Source of the DNA: Phenylobacterium sp.
GTDB lineage: Bacteria > Pseudomonadota > Alphaproteobacteria > Caulobacterales > Caulobacteraceae
Assembly (NCBI GenBank): GCA_020401865.1
Contig: JADCAS010000006.1
Span: forward strand, 62,001-126,000
Reading direction: 5' to 3'
Length of the DNA stretch: 64,000 bases
Shown: in pieces, positions 28,107 through 38,549 of the stretch
How positions within the stretch are numbered: the first letter of the stretch is position 1
Layout of the letters: each line of letters begins with the position of its first letter
Translations under genes and position numbers: made by a program
Notes under the pieces: generated by a model
Seen by the model: the letters and a program-made list of their open reading frames with translations, nothing else
Told to the model about the DNA's origin: nothing
Database searches by the model: none

Positions 28107-28787
28107 GTGGAGACTCCGCCGCCCCTGCGGTCCTTCGGCCGCATCCGCTCGCGGACCCTGAAGCCTCGGCAGGCCTCCCTGATGGAAACCCTGCTTCCGT
28201 CTCTGCGCCTGCCTGCCGAAGGACCGGTCGATCCCATGCGCCTGGCGCCCGGCGCCCGCGAAGCCTGGCTCGAGATCGGTTTCGGCGGTGGAGAGCACAT
28301 GGCCGCCCAGGCCGCGGCCCATCCGGACATCGTCATCCTGGGGGCCGAGCCCTTTCTGAACGGCGTCGCCAGCGCCCTGCGGCATGTCGAGGAAATGGGC
28401 CTGCGCAATGTCCGCATTCACGACGGCGACGCCCGGGACCTGATGGCCCGTCTTCCAGACGCCGGACTGGGCCGGATCTTCGTCCTCTTTCCGGATCCCT
28501 GGCAGAAGGCGCGGCACCACAAGCGCCGGCTGGTCAGTCCGGCCTTCGCCGCCGAGGCGGCGCGGCTTCTGCGCCCGGGCGGGCTTCTGCGCCTGGCGAC
28601 CGACTGGGCTGACTACGCCGACCAGATGCTCAGGGTCCTCCTGGCGGAACCCCGGTTCGAATGGTCCGCCCAGCGCGCCGCCGACTGGCGGGAGGCCCCG
28701 GCCGACCATGTCGCCACCCGCTACGAGGCCAAGCGCCTGGGGGACTGCGCGCCGGTCTGGCTGGACCTCTTCCGGCGCCCGGACTGA
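28107..28787 (+). CDS. trmB: tRNA (guanine-N7-)-methyltransferase TrmB
   Basis: A 226-residue SAM enzyme that methylates G46 of tRNA. The SAM motif WLEIGFGGGEHMAAQAAAHP is at about residues 52-71, and FVLFPDPWQKARHHKRRLV near residue 129 is diagnostic for TrmB. The start is a GTG 8 bases after metK. It is the last gene of the plus-strand chain from nfuA and converges on the protease gene. Confidence 0.95.
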   Translation: METPPPLRSFGRIRSRTLKPRQASLMETLLPSLRLPAEGPVDPMRLAPGAREAWLEIGFGGGEHMAAQAAAHPDIVILGAEPFLNGVASALRHVEEMGLRNVRIHDGDARDLMARLPDAGLGRIFVLFPDPWQKARHHKRRLVSPAFAAEAARLLRPGGLLRLATDWADYADQMLRVLLAEPRFEWSAQRAADWREAPADHVATRYEAKRLGDCAPVWLDLFRRPD

Positions 28788-28802
28788 CCCCGGCGCGGCG
28801 CC

Positions 28803-29636
28803 TCAGGCCGTATCGAGACAGATGACCCGGGCCACCCGCAGGTCGCGCCGCAGGCTGTCGGAGACGATCCCGTAATTGGTGGTGGTCACAGACTCGCCCA
28901 CCGCCCCCGGCTGGGGCCGCTCGTTGGCCGACTTGAGGGCCCTGATCAGGGTCTCCGGCGAGGTGGTGTAGATCCGGCCCCGCCGGGGCGACTCCGCCAC
29001 GGTCACGCCGATCACCCGACCTGCGTCGTCCAGGGCGGGCGCCCCCGACAGGCCTGCGAGGCTGCCCCGCAGCTGGTCCGTCCGTCCCGTCTCGGCCCAG
29101 ACCAGAACGGACTCCGTACGTTCCCCATGCCCCCGGATGACCATGTTCTCGCGGCCGATCAGACGCGAGGTGGCCTCGCCCGGCTTTCCCTGCGGAAAGC
29201 CGGGGTGGTAGGCCCTCTCGCCCCGTCGCAGGGTCCGGCCTACAGCCACGGGCAGGGGGGCGGCGCCGCCCTCCGTGGTCAGGACCGCCACCTCGCCATG
29301 CGGGTCGATCCGCACCTCGGCGGCCACGCCCTGGCCGTCGGCCACCACCACGGCCGCACGCTTGCAACCGTCCACCACGTGACGGGCGGTGATCCAGACC
29401 CCCCGCTCGTCGATGGAGAAGGCGGTGCCGGACCCGGGCTCAGGGGTGGCTGGCGCCTCGACGATCACCGAGGGATCGAAGGGCGAGGCCGGGCCCAGGG
29501 GCAGGCCCTCTCCCGCCGCGGGCGGTGGCGGGGGCGGCGGGGCGTCAGACCGCTCCCGCCGGGCGATCGCCACGACGACAACGGCCACGATAATGGCGAC
29601 ATAGACCAGCCAGTCGCTGAGCCGCGGAAAGTGCAC
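28803..29636 (-). CDS. Membrane-anchored trypsin-like serine protease
   Basis: A 277-residue protein with one N-terminal membrane helix (WLVYVAIIVAVVVVAIA, residues 9-25), a Pro-rich linker and a periplasmic trypsin-like domain. The catalytic His is in WITARHVVDGC and the Ser in AGLSGAPALDD. The usual DLAVL segment with the catalytic Asp reads GEVAVL, so either Glu acts here or the Asp lies elsewhere. It may be a DegP-like protease without PDZ domains. It lies 9 bases after the DUF350 gene in the same direction. Confidence 0.72.
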   Translation of the reverse strand: MHFPRLSDWLVYVAIIVAVVVVAIARRERSDAPPPPPPPAAGEGLPLGPASPFDPSVIVEAPATPEPGSGTAFSIDERGVWITARHVVDGCKRAAVVVADGQGVAAEVRIDPHGEVAVLTTEGGAAPLPVAVGRTLRRGERAYHPGFPQGKPGEATSRLIGRENMVIRGHGERTESVLVWAETGRTDQLRGSLAGLSGAPALDDAGRVIGVTVAESPRRGRIYTTSPETLIRALKSANERPQPGAVGESVTTTNYGIVSDSLRRDLRVARVICLDTA

Positions 29637-29645
29637 GTCCGCCCC

Positions 29646-30074
29646 CTACCCCGCGACGGCGGCGGCCAGCACGACGGCCGAGGCGAGCTTGGCGCCGGCC
29701 AGGAGGGAGGCCGCCGATATCTCGCCGTGCTGGATGCGCTCCGGCAGACCCTTCAGAAGAAGATCGACCAGCCGGAAGACCAGGAGCTGGACCACGATGG
29801 TCGGGGCGCCCCACATGATGATCTCGAGGAGGGAGGCCGAGGCGGTCATGGCGGCGGCCAGCGGCAGGGCGAGTCCGACCAGGACCCCGCTGAAGGAGAT
29901 CGCCGCCGCCGAATTGCCCTCCCGGATCAGCGCGATCTCGCGATGCGGGGTGAGGGTGGCGTAGAGGGCGGCGCCCGCCACCAGTATGGCCAGGGTCGCA
30001 GCCGCATGCAGGAGGGCGAGGGGAAAGCCCGCCGCAAAGGCCAGAATTTCAGGGGAGGCGATGGCGTTGGGCAT
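29646..30074 (-). CDS. DUF350 family membrane protein
   Basis: A 142-residue protein with four predicted membrane helices of the DUF350 type (IREGNSAAAISFSGVLVGLA near residue 49 is the conserved loop and second helix). The function is unknown; family members are small inner-membrane proteins often linked to envelope stress genes. It sits between rlmN (26 bases upstream) and the membrane protease (9 bases downstream), so all three probably share a transcript. Confidence 0.85.
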   Translation of the reverse strand: MPNAIASPEILAFAAGFPLALLHAAATLAILVAGAALYATLTPHREIALIREGNSAAAISFSGVLVGLALPLAAAMTASASLLEIIMWGAPTIVVQLLVFRLVDLLLKGLPERIQHGEISAASLLAGAKLASAVVLAAAVAG

Positions 30075-30100
30075 GGAGGTTCCGTTCAGTCGCTGTCCCG

Positions 30101-31309
30101 TCAGGGCTCGTTTCCGGGGGCGGGCGCCGCCTCAGGGGTCTTCTGGAGGCCGGCGGCGCGCTCCCGGGCCCGGCGGACCGAGGCGCGTTCCTTTTCGCTG
30201 TCGCTCTTCAGCTGGCCACAGGCGGCGAGGATGTCGCGTCCGCGGGGGGTGCGGATCGGCGAAGCGTAGCCGGCCCGGTTGAGAACGGCGGCGAAGGCCT
30301 CGATGGCGCCCCAGTCCGAGCAGGCGTAGGGGCTGCCCGGCCAGGGGTTGAAGGGGATCAGGTTGATCTTCGCCGGGACGCCGCTCAGCAGCTTCACCAG
30401 GGCGCGCGCCTCCGCCGGGCTGTCGTTGACCCCCTTGAGCATCACGTACTCGAAGGTCACCCGCCGCGCGTTGCCGAGCCCGGGATAGGCGCGGATCCCG
30501 GCCATCAGCTCGGCGATGGGATACTTCCGGTTCAGGGGCACCAGCTCGTCGCGCAGGGCGTCGTTCGTGGCGTGCAGCGAGATGGCCAGCATGGCCTGGG
30601 TGCGCTCGCCCAGGGCCCTCAGCTCGGGGACCACCCCAGAGGTGGATACGGTGATCCGCCGCCGGGAGATGGCGATCCCCTCGTTGTCGGCGATGATGTC
30701 GATGGCGTCCGCCACGCTGTCGAGGTTGTAGAGCGGCTCGCCCATGCCCATGAAGACGATGTTGGAGAGCCGGCGGTCCTCCTTGGGCGAGGGCCATTCG
30801 CCGAGCTCGTCCCGGGCCACCTGGACCTGAGCGACGATCTCGGCCGCCGTCAGGTTGCGCACCAGGGGCTGGGTCCCGGTGTGGCAGAAGGTGCAGTTGA
30901 GGGTGCAGCCCACCTGGCTGGAGACGCACAAGGCGCCGGAGCGGCCGACATCCGGGATGTAGACGGTCTCGACCTCCACGCCCGGAGCCATGCGGATCAG
31001 CCACTTGCGCGTGCCGTCCACAGAGACCTGGCGCTCCACCACCTCCGGACGCGCCAGGTCGAAGGCGCCGGCCAGGGCGGCCCGCAGTTCCTTGGCCACG
31101 TCGGTCATCCGGGCGAAGTCGGTGACCCCGTAGTGGTGCATCCAGCGCCAGAGCTGGGAGGCGCGCATCTTCGCCTTCTCCGGCGGCACGAGGCCGGCCT
31201 CGGTCAGCGCAGCCGCAAGGGCCGGCCGGGTCAGGCCCGTCAGGTTCGGGCGCCGCGCCGGGGAGGCGGCGGCGTCGCGGGACCGGGAAAGGTCAAGGGT
31301 GGTGGTCAC
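30101..31309 (-). CDS. rlmN: Dual-specificity 23S rRNA/tRNA A2503/A37 methyltransferase RlmN
   Basis: A 402-residue radical-SAM enzyme that methylates C2 of A2503 in 23S rRNA and A37 in some tRNAs. The cluster motif [16 protein letters not shown] (CxxxCxxC) lies near residues 135-150, [13 protein letters not shown] follows, and VMLKGVNDS is typical. The catalytic Cys near the C-terminus is in [12 protein letters not shown] at 31309 is preferred to upstream in-frame starts, because it follows a GAGG and a promoter at 31335-31363; length then fits the family. Confidence 0.95.
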   Translation of the reverse strand: MTTTLDLSRSRDAAASPARRPNLTGLTRPALAAALTEAGLVPPEKAKMRASQLWRWMHHYGVTDFARMTDVAKELRAALAGAFDLARPEVVERQVSVDGTRKWLIRMAPGVEVETVYIPDVGRSGALCVSSQVGCTLNCTFCHTGTQPLVRNLTAAEIVAQVQVARDELGEWPSPKEDRRLSNIVFMGMGEPLYNLDSVADAIDIIADNEGIAISRRRITVSTSGVVPELRALGERTQAMLAISLHATNDALRDELVPLNRKYPIAELMAGIRAYPGLGNARRVTFEYVMLKGVNDSPAEARALVKLLSGVPAKINLIPFNPWPGSPYACSDWGAIEAFAAVLNRAGYASPIRTPRGRDILAACGQLKSDSEKERASVRRARERAAGLQKTPEAAPAPGNEP

Positions 31310-31334
31310 GGAAGCCTCGGCGCCAGGAGGGCGG

Positions 31335-31363
31335 AATATAGGCGAGGCCGGGACGCCCGCCAA
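31335..31363 (-). promoter_or_regulatory. Sigma70-type promoter of rlmN
   Basis: On the minus strand TTGGCG (31363-31358), a 17-base spacer and TATATT (31340-31335). The transcription start would be near 31328, leaving a leader of about 19 bases before the GTG of rlmN. This supports the GTG start rather than the longer frame. Confidence 0.55.
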
Positions 31364-31461
31364 ATCCGCTGATTCTTTGCCCCCGACGGCTTCCGCGCGC
31401 CGGACGGCTGGGCTAGCGTGCGCGGCCATCGCGAAGCGCGCCAAGAATAGGGGAGAGAGAT

Positions 31462-32466
31462 ATGAAAGCGGTCCTGAGCAAGGTTGTCGGCGGTCCCGAA
31501 ACCCTGGTGATCGAGGACATTCCCGCCCCGACCCTCCGCCCGGGCTGGGCCCGCGTGCAGGTCAAGGCCGTCGGCATCAACTTTCCGGACGTCCTGATCA
31601 TCGAGGACAAGTACCAGTCCAGGCCGCCGCGGCCCTTCGCCCCCGGCGGCGAGGTCTCGGGCGTCGTCACAGAAATCGCCGAGGGCGTCACCGAGGTGAA
31701 GGTGGGGGATCGGGTCCTGGCCCAGATCGGCCACGGCGGCCTGGTCGAGGAGATCGTCGCCCCCGCCGGCCGCCTGACGCCCATCCCGGACTCCATGCCC
31801 TATGACGAGGCCGCCGCCTTCATCCTGACCTACGGCACCTCCTACCACGCCCTCAAGGACCGGGGTCAGCTCAAGGCCGGCGAGACCATGCTGGTCCTCG
31901 GCGCCGCCGGCGGCGTCGGCCTGGCGGCCGTCGAGCTGGGCAAGGCCATGGGCGCCCGGGTCATCGCCGCCTGCTCCAGCCAGGAAAAGGTCGACCTCGC
32001 CATCCGCCACGGCGCCGAGTCCGGCGTGGTCTATGGCCGCGGACCCTTCGACCGCGACGGCCAGAAGCAGCTGGCGGCCCTGTTCAAGGAGGCCTGCGGC
32101 GAAAAGGGCGCGGACGTCATCTATGACGCCATCGGCGGCGACTATGCCGAGCCGGCCCTGCGCTCCATCGCCTGGGAAGGCCGCTACCTGGTCATCGGCT
32201 TCGCCGCCGGCGAGATCCCGAAGATCCCGCTTAACCTGCCCCTGCTGAAGGGCTGCGACATTGTCGGCGTCATCTGGGGCAACTGGACGGCCCGCAACCC
32301 GGACCTCTTCCAGAAGGCCAACCTCGAGCTGATCGACCTCTACGCCCAGGGCAAGATCCGACCCTACGTCTCCGAGCGTTTCCCCTTTGCGAAAGCCGCC
32401 GACGCCATCGCCCATCTGGGCAGCCGCAAGGCCATGGGCAAGGTCGTCGTCACCCTCGGCGACTGA
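31462..32466 (+). CDS. NADPH:quinone oxidoreductase family (MDR) protein
   Basis: A 334-residue zinc-free medium-chain dehydrogenase/reductase. The N-terminal GroES-like domain ([38 protein letters not shown]) is followed by a Rossmann domain with [20 protein letters not shown] near residue 142. Members reduce quinones or enoyl thioesters with NADPH. GGGGAGAGAG precedes the ATG. It is the first of three genes in a row (MDR, SDR, EamA) that appear to form an operon. Confidence 0.9.
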   Translation: MKAVLSKVVGGPETLVIEDIPAPTLRPGWARVQVKAVGINFPDVLIIEDKYQSRPPRPFAPGGEVSGVVTEIAEGVTEVKVGDRVLAQIGHGGLVEEIVAPAGRLTPIPDSMPYDEAAAFILTYGTSYHALKDRGQLKAGETMLVLGAAGGVGLAAVELGKAMGARVIAACSSQEKVDLAIRHGAESGVVYGRGPFDRDGQKQLAALFKEACGEKGADVIYDAIGGDYAEPALRSIAWEGRYLVIGFAAGEIPKIPLNLPLLKGCDIVGVIWGNWTARNPDLFQKANLELIDLYAQGKIRPYVSERFPFAKAADAIAHLGSRKAMGKVVVTLGD

Positions 32467-32490
32467 CGGAAAGCGGACAGGAGAACGGAC

Positions 32491-33360
32491 ATGGCCGGAC
32501 GGCTTGACGGCAAGGTGGCGATGATCACGGGGGCGGCCTCCGGCATCGGCCTGGGGACCCTGGAGCTCTTCGTTTCGGAGGGGGCGAGGGTGATCGCCGC
32601 CGACGTCCAGGACGAGAAGGGCGCCATGCTGGAGCGCCGGTTCCCGGACGCCGTGCGCTATGTCCGCTGCGACGTCACCTCCGAGGCGGAGATCGTCGCC
32701 GCCGTGGCCCTGGCCGAGAGCGCCTTCGGGGGGCTCGACATCCAGTTCAACAACGCCGGCATCTCCGACCGCATGGGGACCATCACCGAGGTCACCGCGG
32801 ACGGCTGGAACTGGATCTTCGACATCCTGGTCCGCGGTCCGGCCCTGGGCATGAAGCACGCGGTTCCCGCCATGCTGAAGCGCGGCGGCGGCTCGATCAT
32901 CAACACCGCCTCCATCGCCGGCCTTCAGGCGGGCTGGGGTCCGATCGCCTATTCCACGGCCAAGGCCGGGGTGGTGCACATGAGCCGCTGCGCCGCCGCC
33001 CAGCTGTCGCCCCAGGGCATCCGGGTCAACGCCATCTGCCCCGGCCTGATCGCCACCTCCATCTTCGGCGCCACCCTCGGCATGACCCGGGACGCCGCCG
33101 ACCAGATGGCCGCCCTGGTCGCCCAGAACGCCCAGATCGCCCAGCCGGTGAAGAAGCCGGGCCTGCCCCAGGACATCGCCCAAGCGGCCCTCTACCTGGC
33201 CTCCGACGCCTCGGCCTTCGTCACCGGGACCCACCTGGTGGTGGACGGCGGCATCACGGTGGGCTCGCGGCACAGCTGGGACCCTGAGGCCGGCTCGCCC
33301 TTCGCGGCCATCTTCGGGGAGTCCTTCATGCAGATGGCGGCTGGTCCCGGGCAGACTTGA
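32491..33360 (+). CDS. SDR family oxidoreductase
   Basis: A 289-residue short-chain dehydrogenase with the cofactor motif TGAASGIGLG (residues 11-20), the NNAGIS element and the catalytic YSTAKAG (Tyr-x-x-x-Lys) near residue 152. The last 30 residues extend past the usual end. The substrate is unknown; neighbours suggest lipid or aromatic catabolism. It begins 24 bases after the MDR gene behind an AGGAG, and its stop overlaps the TTG of the EamA gene. Confidence 0.9.
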   Translation: MAGRLDGKVAMITGAASGIGLGTLELFVSEGARVIAADVQDEKGAMLERRFPDAVRYVRCDVTSEAEIVAAVALAESAFGGLDIQFNNAGISDRMGTITEVTADGWNWIFDILVRGPALGMKHAVPAMLKRGGGSIINTASIAGLQAGWGPIAYSTAKAGVVHMSRCAAAQLSPQGIRVNAICPGLIATSIFGATLGMTRDAADQMAALVAQNAQIAQPVKKPGLPQDIAQAALYLASDASAFVTGTHLVVDGGITVGSRHSWDPEAGSPFAAIFGESFMQMAAGPGQT

Positions 33361-34268
33361 ACCGCCTCTTCCGCGTCTTTTCGGACCTGTCGCCCAACGT
33401 CCGCGGCGCCCTGTGGATGACCGCGTCGGCCCTGGCCTTCACGGTCATGACGACCCTGATCAAGTTTCTCGGCGAGGGATACTCGGCGGGACTCCAGACC
33501 TTCTACCGTCAGGCGGCGGGCTTCCTGATCCTGCTGCCGATCATCCTTCGTCACCGGTCGGCGGCCTTCGCCACGAGCCGTCCGGGCCTGCTCATCTTCC
33601 GGGCCGCGGCGGGGACGCTGGGCACCATGCTCTCCTTCTACGCCTTCCAGAACATGCCCCTGGCGGACGCCAACGCCCTGTCCTTCACCCGCAGCCTCTG
33701 GCTGGTGCCCCTGGCCGCCTTCGTGGTGGGCGAGCGGATCGGGCCGCTGCGGATCTTCGCCGCCCTGGCGGGATTCGCCGGCGTTCTGATCATGGTCCGC
33801 CCCGGGGCCGGCGGCGAATTCGCCCTGGGGCTCCCGGCCCTGGCCATGCTGGCCTCCTCCTTCCTTTTCGCCCTGACGGTGACGGGCATGAAGGTCCTGA
33901 CCCGCGACCATGCGCCGACAGTGCTTCTGGTCTGGGCGGCCACCCTGGGTCTGGTCTTCTCGGTTCCCGGCGCCCTCATCTCGTGGGCCTGGCCGACTCC
34001 GACGGATCTCGCCCTTCTCTCCCTCATGGGCGTCATGGGCACGGCGACCCAGGCCTTCTACATCCGGGGCATGGCGGCGGGGGACGCGGCGGCCATGGCG
34101 CCCGTGGACTACATCCGCCTGGTCTTCGCCGCCGCCGTGGGCTTCCTTCTCTTCGCCGAGGTCCCCACCGTCTGGACAATCGTCGGCGCCGCCGTGGTGG
34201 TAGCCTCCACCCTGTTCATCACCTGGCGCGAACACGCGGCCTCCCGGGCCCGGGAGCTCGATCCCTAG
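33357..34268 (+). CDS. EamA/DMT-superfamily transporter
   Basis: A 303-residue inner-membrane protein with about ten predicted helices in two EamA repeats (first near 20-145, second near 160-290; for example GTLGTMLSFYAFQNMPLADA). Such proteins export or import small metabolites. The start is a TTG overlapping the stop of the SDR gene (TTGA), so translation is coupled. The substrate is not predictable. A short hairpin at 34268-34286 follows. Confidence 0.87.
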   Translation: MNRLFRVFSDLSPNVRGALWMTASALAFTVMTTLIKFLGEGYSAGLQTFYRQAAGFLILLPIILRHRSAAFATSRPGLLIFRAAAGTLGTMLSFYAFQNMPLADANALSFTRSLWLVPLAAFVVGERIGPLRIFAALAGFAGVLIMVRPGAGGEFALGLPALAMLASSFLFALTVTGMKVLTRDHAPTVLLVWAATLGLVFSVPGALISWAWPTPTDLALLSLMGVMGTATQAFYIRGMAAGDAAAMAPVDYIRLVFAAAVGFLLFAEVPTVWTIVGAAVVVASTLFITWREHAASRARELDP

Positions 34269-34286
34269 GACCTGCCTCCCAGGTCC
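34268..34286 (+). terminator. Hairpin after the EamA gene (weak terminator candidate)
   Basis: A perfect 7-bp stem, GGACCTG/CAGGTCC, with a 5-base loop starts at the EamA stop codon. There is no T tract, so it may protect the 3' end rather than terminate transcription. Confidence 0.35.
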
Positions 34287-34327
34287 CGCCCGCCCCAAGC
34301 CCTCCGCCTTCAAGGGCGAGGGGGGTT

Positions 34328-34432
34328 GACCCCCTCACCGACCTTCGGTCGGAGCTCCCCCTGGAGGGAGCAATGGCTCCCTAATTCCGCCCCCCAGGGG
34401 GAGGTGGACCGCGAAGCGGGACGGAGGGGGTC
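34328..34432. repeat. Intergenic inverted-repeat element (105 bp)
   Basis: Bounded by perfect 9-bp inverted arms, GACCCCCTC at 34328-34336 and GAGGGGGTC at 34424-34432. Inside are further hairpins: CCGACC/GGTCGG with a TTC loop, CTCCC/GGGAG, and CCGC/GCGG. It lies in the 245-bp gap between the converging EamA and YkvA genes and holds no frame. It looks like a REP/MITE-like palindromic repeat of the kind scattered in Caulobacterales genomes; no second copy is in this window. Confidence 0.65.
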
Positions 34433-34513
34433 TGCGGCGGCGCCCTTGAGTCCTTCACGGCTGTCCGCAGAGCCTCTCACGGCTGGGGAGAAGCGCTCCG
34501 GGGCCCACCCAAC

Positions 34514-34939
34514 CTAGTCCTCGCCCCGCAGCCGCTTCAGGTCGGCCTCGGCCGCCGCCCGGTGCTCGGGCTTGAGGTGCTTGCCGATCACCGCCAGGAG
34601 GGCGGCGAAGACGGCGGCGTCGTCCGTGAAGCCCACGGCGGCCAGGATGTCCGGCAGGGCGTCGGTCGGAAGGACGAAATAGGCGAGGGCCGCCAGCATC
34701 ATGGCCTTTGCGGTCCGCGGGGTGGCCGGGTCGCGGGCGCAGCGCCAGACGGCAAGAGCGTCCACGGCGAAGGGAATCCGGGTGGCGACCCGCCGCATCT
34801 TCGGCCAGAACCCCGTCTCCACCCGCCGCGCGTTCAGGCGCGCGACCGCAGGAACCAGGGCGCGTTCGGGGGCGATCGGGGAGTCCGGGTCGATTCCCCC
34901 GGAATTGACGTCGCGTGATGCTTTTGAGTCGGCGTTCAT
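34514..34939 (-). CDS. YkvA family protein (DUF1232)
   Basis: A 141-residue protein with a central DUF1232 domain (MMLAALAYFVLPTDALPDIL near residue 83, with the typical SPIDLIPD-like motif as LPTDALPD). The function is unknown; a membrane-associated helical hairpin is likely. The N-terminal 60 residues are Asp/Ser-rich and variable. The ATG at 34939 is chosen over upstream codons that lack similarity. It diverges from the HADH-like gene. Confidence 0.82.
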   Translation of the reverse strand: MNADSKASRDVNSGGIDPDSPIAPERALVPAVARLNARRVETGFWPKMRRVATRIPFAVDALAVWRCARDPATPRTAKAMMLAALAYFVLPTDALPDILAAVGFTDDAAVFAALLAVIGKHLKPEHRAAAEADLKRLRGED

Positions 34940-34996
34940 CGGGCTAAAGGCAAGGCTACAGGTTTTTCTCCAGACGAGCACGGGAGCTCAGCGTCC

Positions 34997-35779
<783 letters not shown>

Positions 35780-35801
35780 ACCGCGAATCCGTCTGACAGG
35801 A

Positions 35802-35832
35802 GGGGCCGGTCCTTCGGGGCCGGCCCCTTTTT
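35802..35832 (+). terminator. Intrinsic terminator with UUCG tetraloop
   Basis: An 11-bp stem (35802-35812 with 35817-35827, one G-U pair) is closed by the extra-stable TTCG loop at 35813-35816 and followed by five T. It terminates the HADH-like gene. On the other strand no T tract follows, so it is one-directional. Confidence 0.92.
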
Positions 35833-35847
35833 CGTGGGCCCACGCCC

Positions 35848-37338
<1,491 letters not shown>

Positions 37339-37442
37339 GTCTGCCCCCTGAAGCGGTGCGCCAGCGCCGGCGGCCGCGTCCGATCCTGTATGGCCTGCAG
37401 CCGGGTCTTCGCCAAGCCGGTCAGACATGGCAGGATGGGGAC

Positions 37443-38549
37443 ATGAACCGCGTCGAAACTGAAGTCATTCCACCCCTGCCGCCCGCGCCCGGGCGCGGCC
37501 TCGAGCGCGCCTGCCTCGTGCTCCTCGCCGTCATCGCCGCGGCCGCTGCAGCCAAGGCGCTGACCGGGGTCCTGGCGCCCCTGGCCATGGCCCTCTTCCT
37601 GGCGGTGGTGCTGGGGAGCTTCGCCAATTCCCTGGAGCGGGGTCTGGGCGGCGTCCTGCGGGGCCGACACCGGCTGGGGATGCCGGTCGCCCTCGTCCTG
37701 ACGGGTCTCCTCTTCTCCGGGCTCCTGGTGCTGACCATCGACAACGCCTCGGCCTTCGCCGCCAAGCTCATGAGCTACGGTCCCAGGCTCAACGCCCTGG
37801 TGGCCGAGCTCGCCGGGGCGGCGCCGATCGCTGCAGCGCCGACCCTGGACGAGATCCTCCTGCGACTGGATCCCGGCCGCTACCTCGCCAGCGCCGCCGG
37901 CGTGGTCCAGAGCATGGCCGCCGACACCCTGCTGATCCTGGTTTACCTTGGCTTCATCCTTGCCTCGCGCCGGAGCCTGGAACGAAAGGTCCTGAATCTG
38001 TCGGACATCCGCGAGGAGAGGCGTGCGGTGGCGACGGCCTATCGGGCCATCATCACGTCGGTGGAGCAGTACCTTTGGGTCCAGACCGTCACCGGGCTGA
38101 TCATCGCTGCGGCCTCCTGGGCGGCCATGGCGGCGGTGGGACTCGACGGGGCGACCTTCCTTGCGATCCTGATCTTCCTGGCCTGCTATATCCCGATCCT
38201 CGGCGCCGCCCTCGGTGTGGTCGCTGCGCCCATCTTCGCCCTCCTGCAGTTCGAGAGTCACTGGCAGGCGGTCTTCCTCTACCTTGTCCTGCAGGTCCTG
38301 CACCTGGTTGTCGCTAACATCGTCGTCCCGCGCATGCAGGGGCGCAGCCTCAATATGGACCCTCTTGTGGTGTTATTGTCCCTGGCCTTCTGGGGGTGGC
38401 TCTGGGGCGTGGCCGGCATGTTCCTGTCGACTCCGCTCACCGTGATCGTGATGGTGATCTGCGCCCAGTTCCGCGGATCCCGGTGGGTCGCCATCCTCCT
38501 GTCGGAGGACGGCGAGCCCTCCCGCCCGGCGCCCGCCGACGCGGTCTGA
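37443..38549 (+). CDS. AI-2E family transporter
   Basis: A 368-residue inner-membrane protein with about eight helices of the AI-2E (TqsA/YdiK/PerM) family. FIGDKV-type elements appear as [20 protein letters not shown] near residue 205 and [20 protein letters not shown] near residue 295. Members are linked to export of autoinducer-2 or to Na+/H+ exchange. It diverges from the HerA-like gene, and its stop codon directly abuts that of the converging maeB. Confidence 0.88.
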   Translation: MNRVETEVIPPLPPAPGRGLERACLVLLAVIAAAAAAKALTGVLAPLAMALFLAVVLGSFANSLERGLGGVLRGRHRLGMPVALVLTGLLFSGLLVLTIDNASAFAAKLMSYGPRLNALVAELAGAAPIAAAPTLDEILLRLDPGRYLASAAGVVQSMAADTLLILVYLGFILASRRSLERKVLNLSDIREERRAVATAYRAIITSVEQYLWVQTVTGLIIAAASWAAMAAVGLDGATFLAILIFLACYIPILGAALGVVAAPIFALLQFESHWQAVFLYLVLQVLHLVVANIVVPRMQGRSLNMDPLVVLLSLAFWGWLWGVAGMFLSTPLTVIVMVICAQFRGSRWVAILLSEDGEPSRPAPADAV

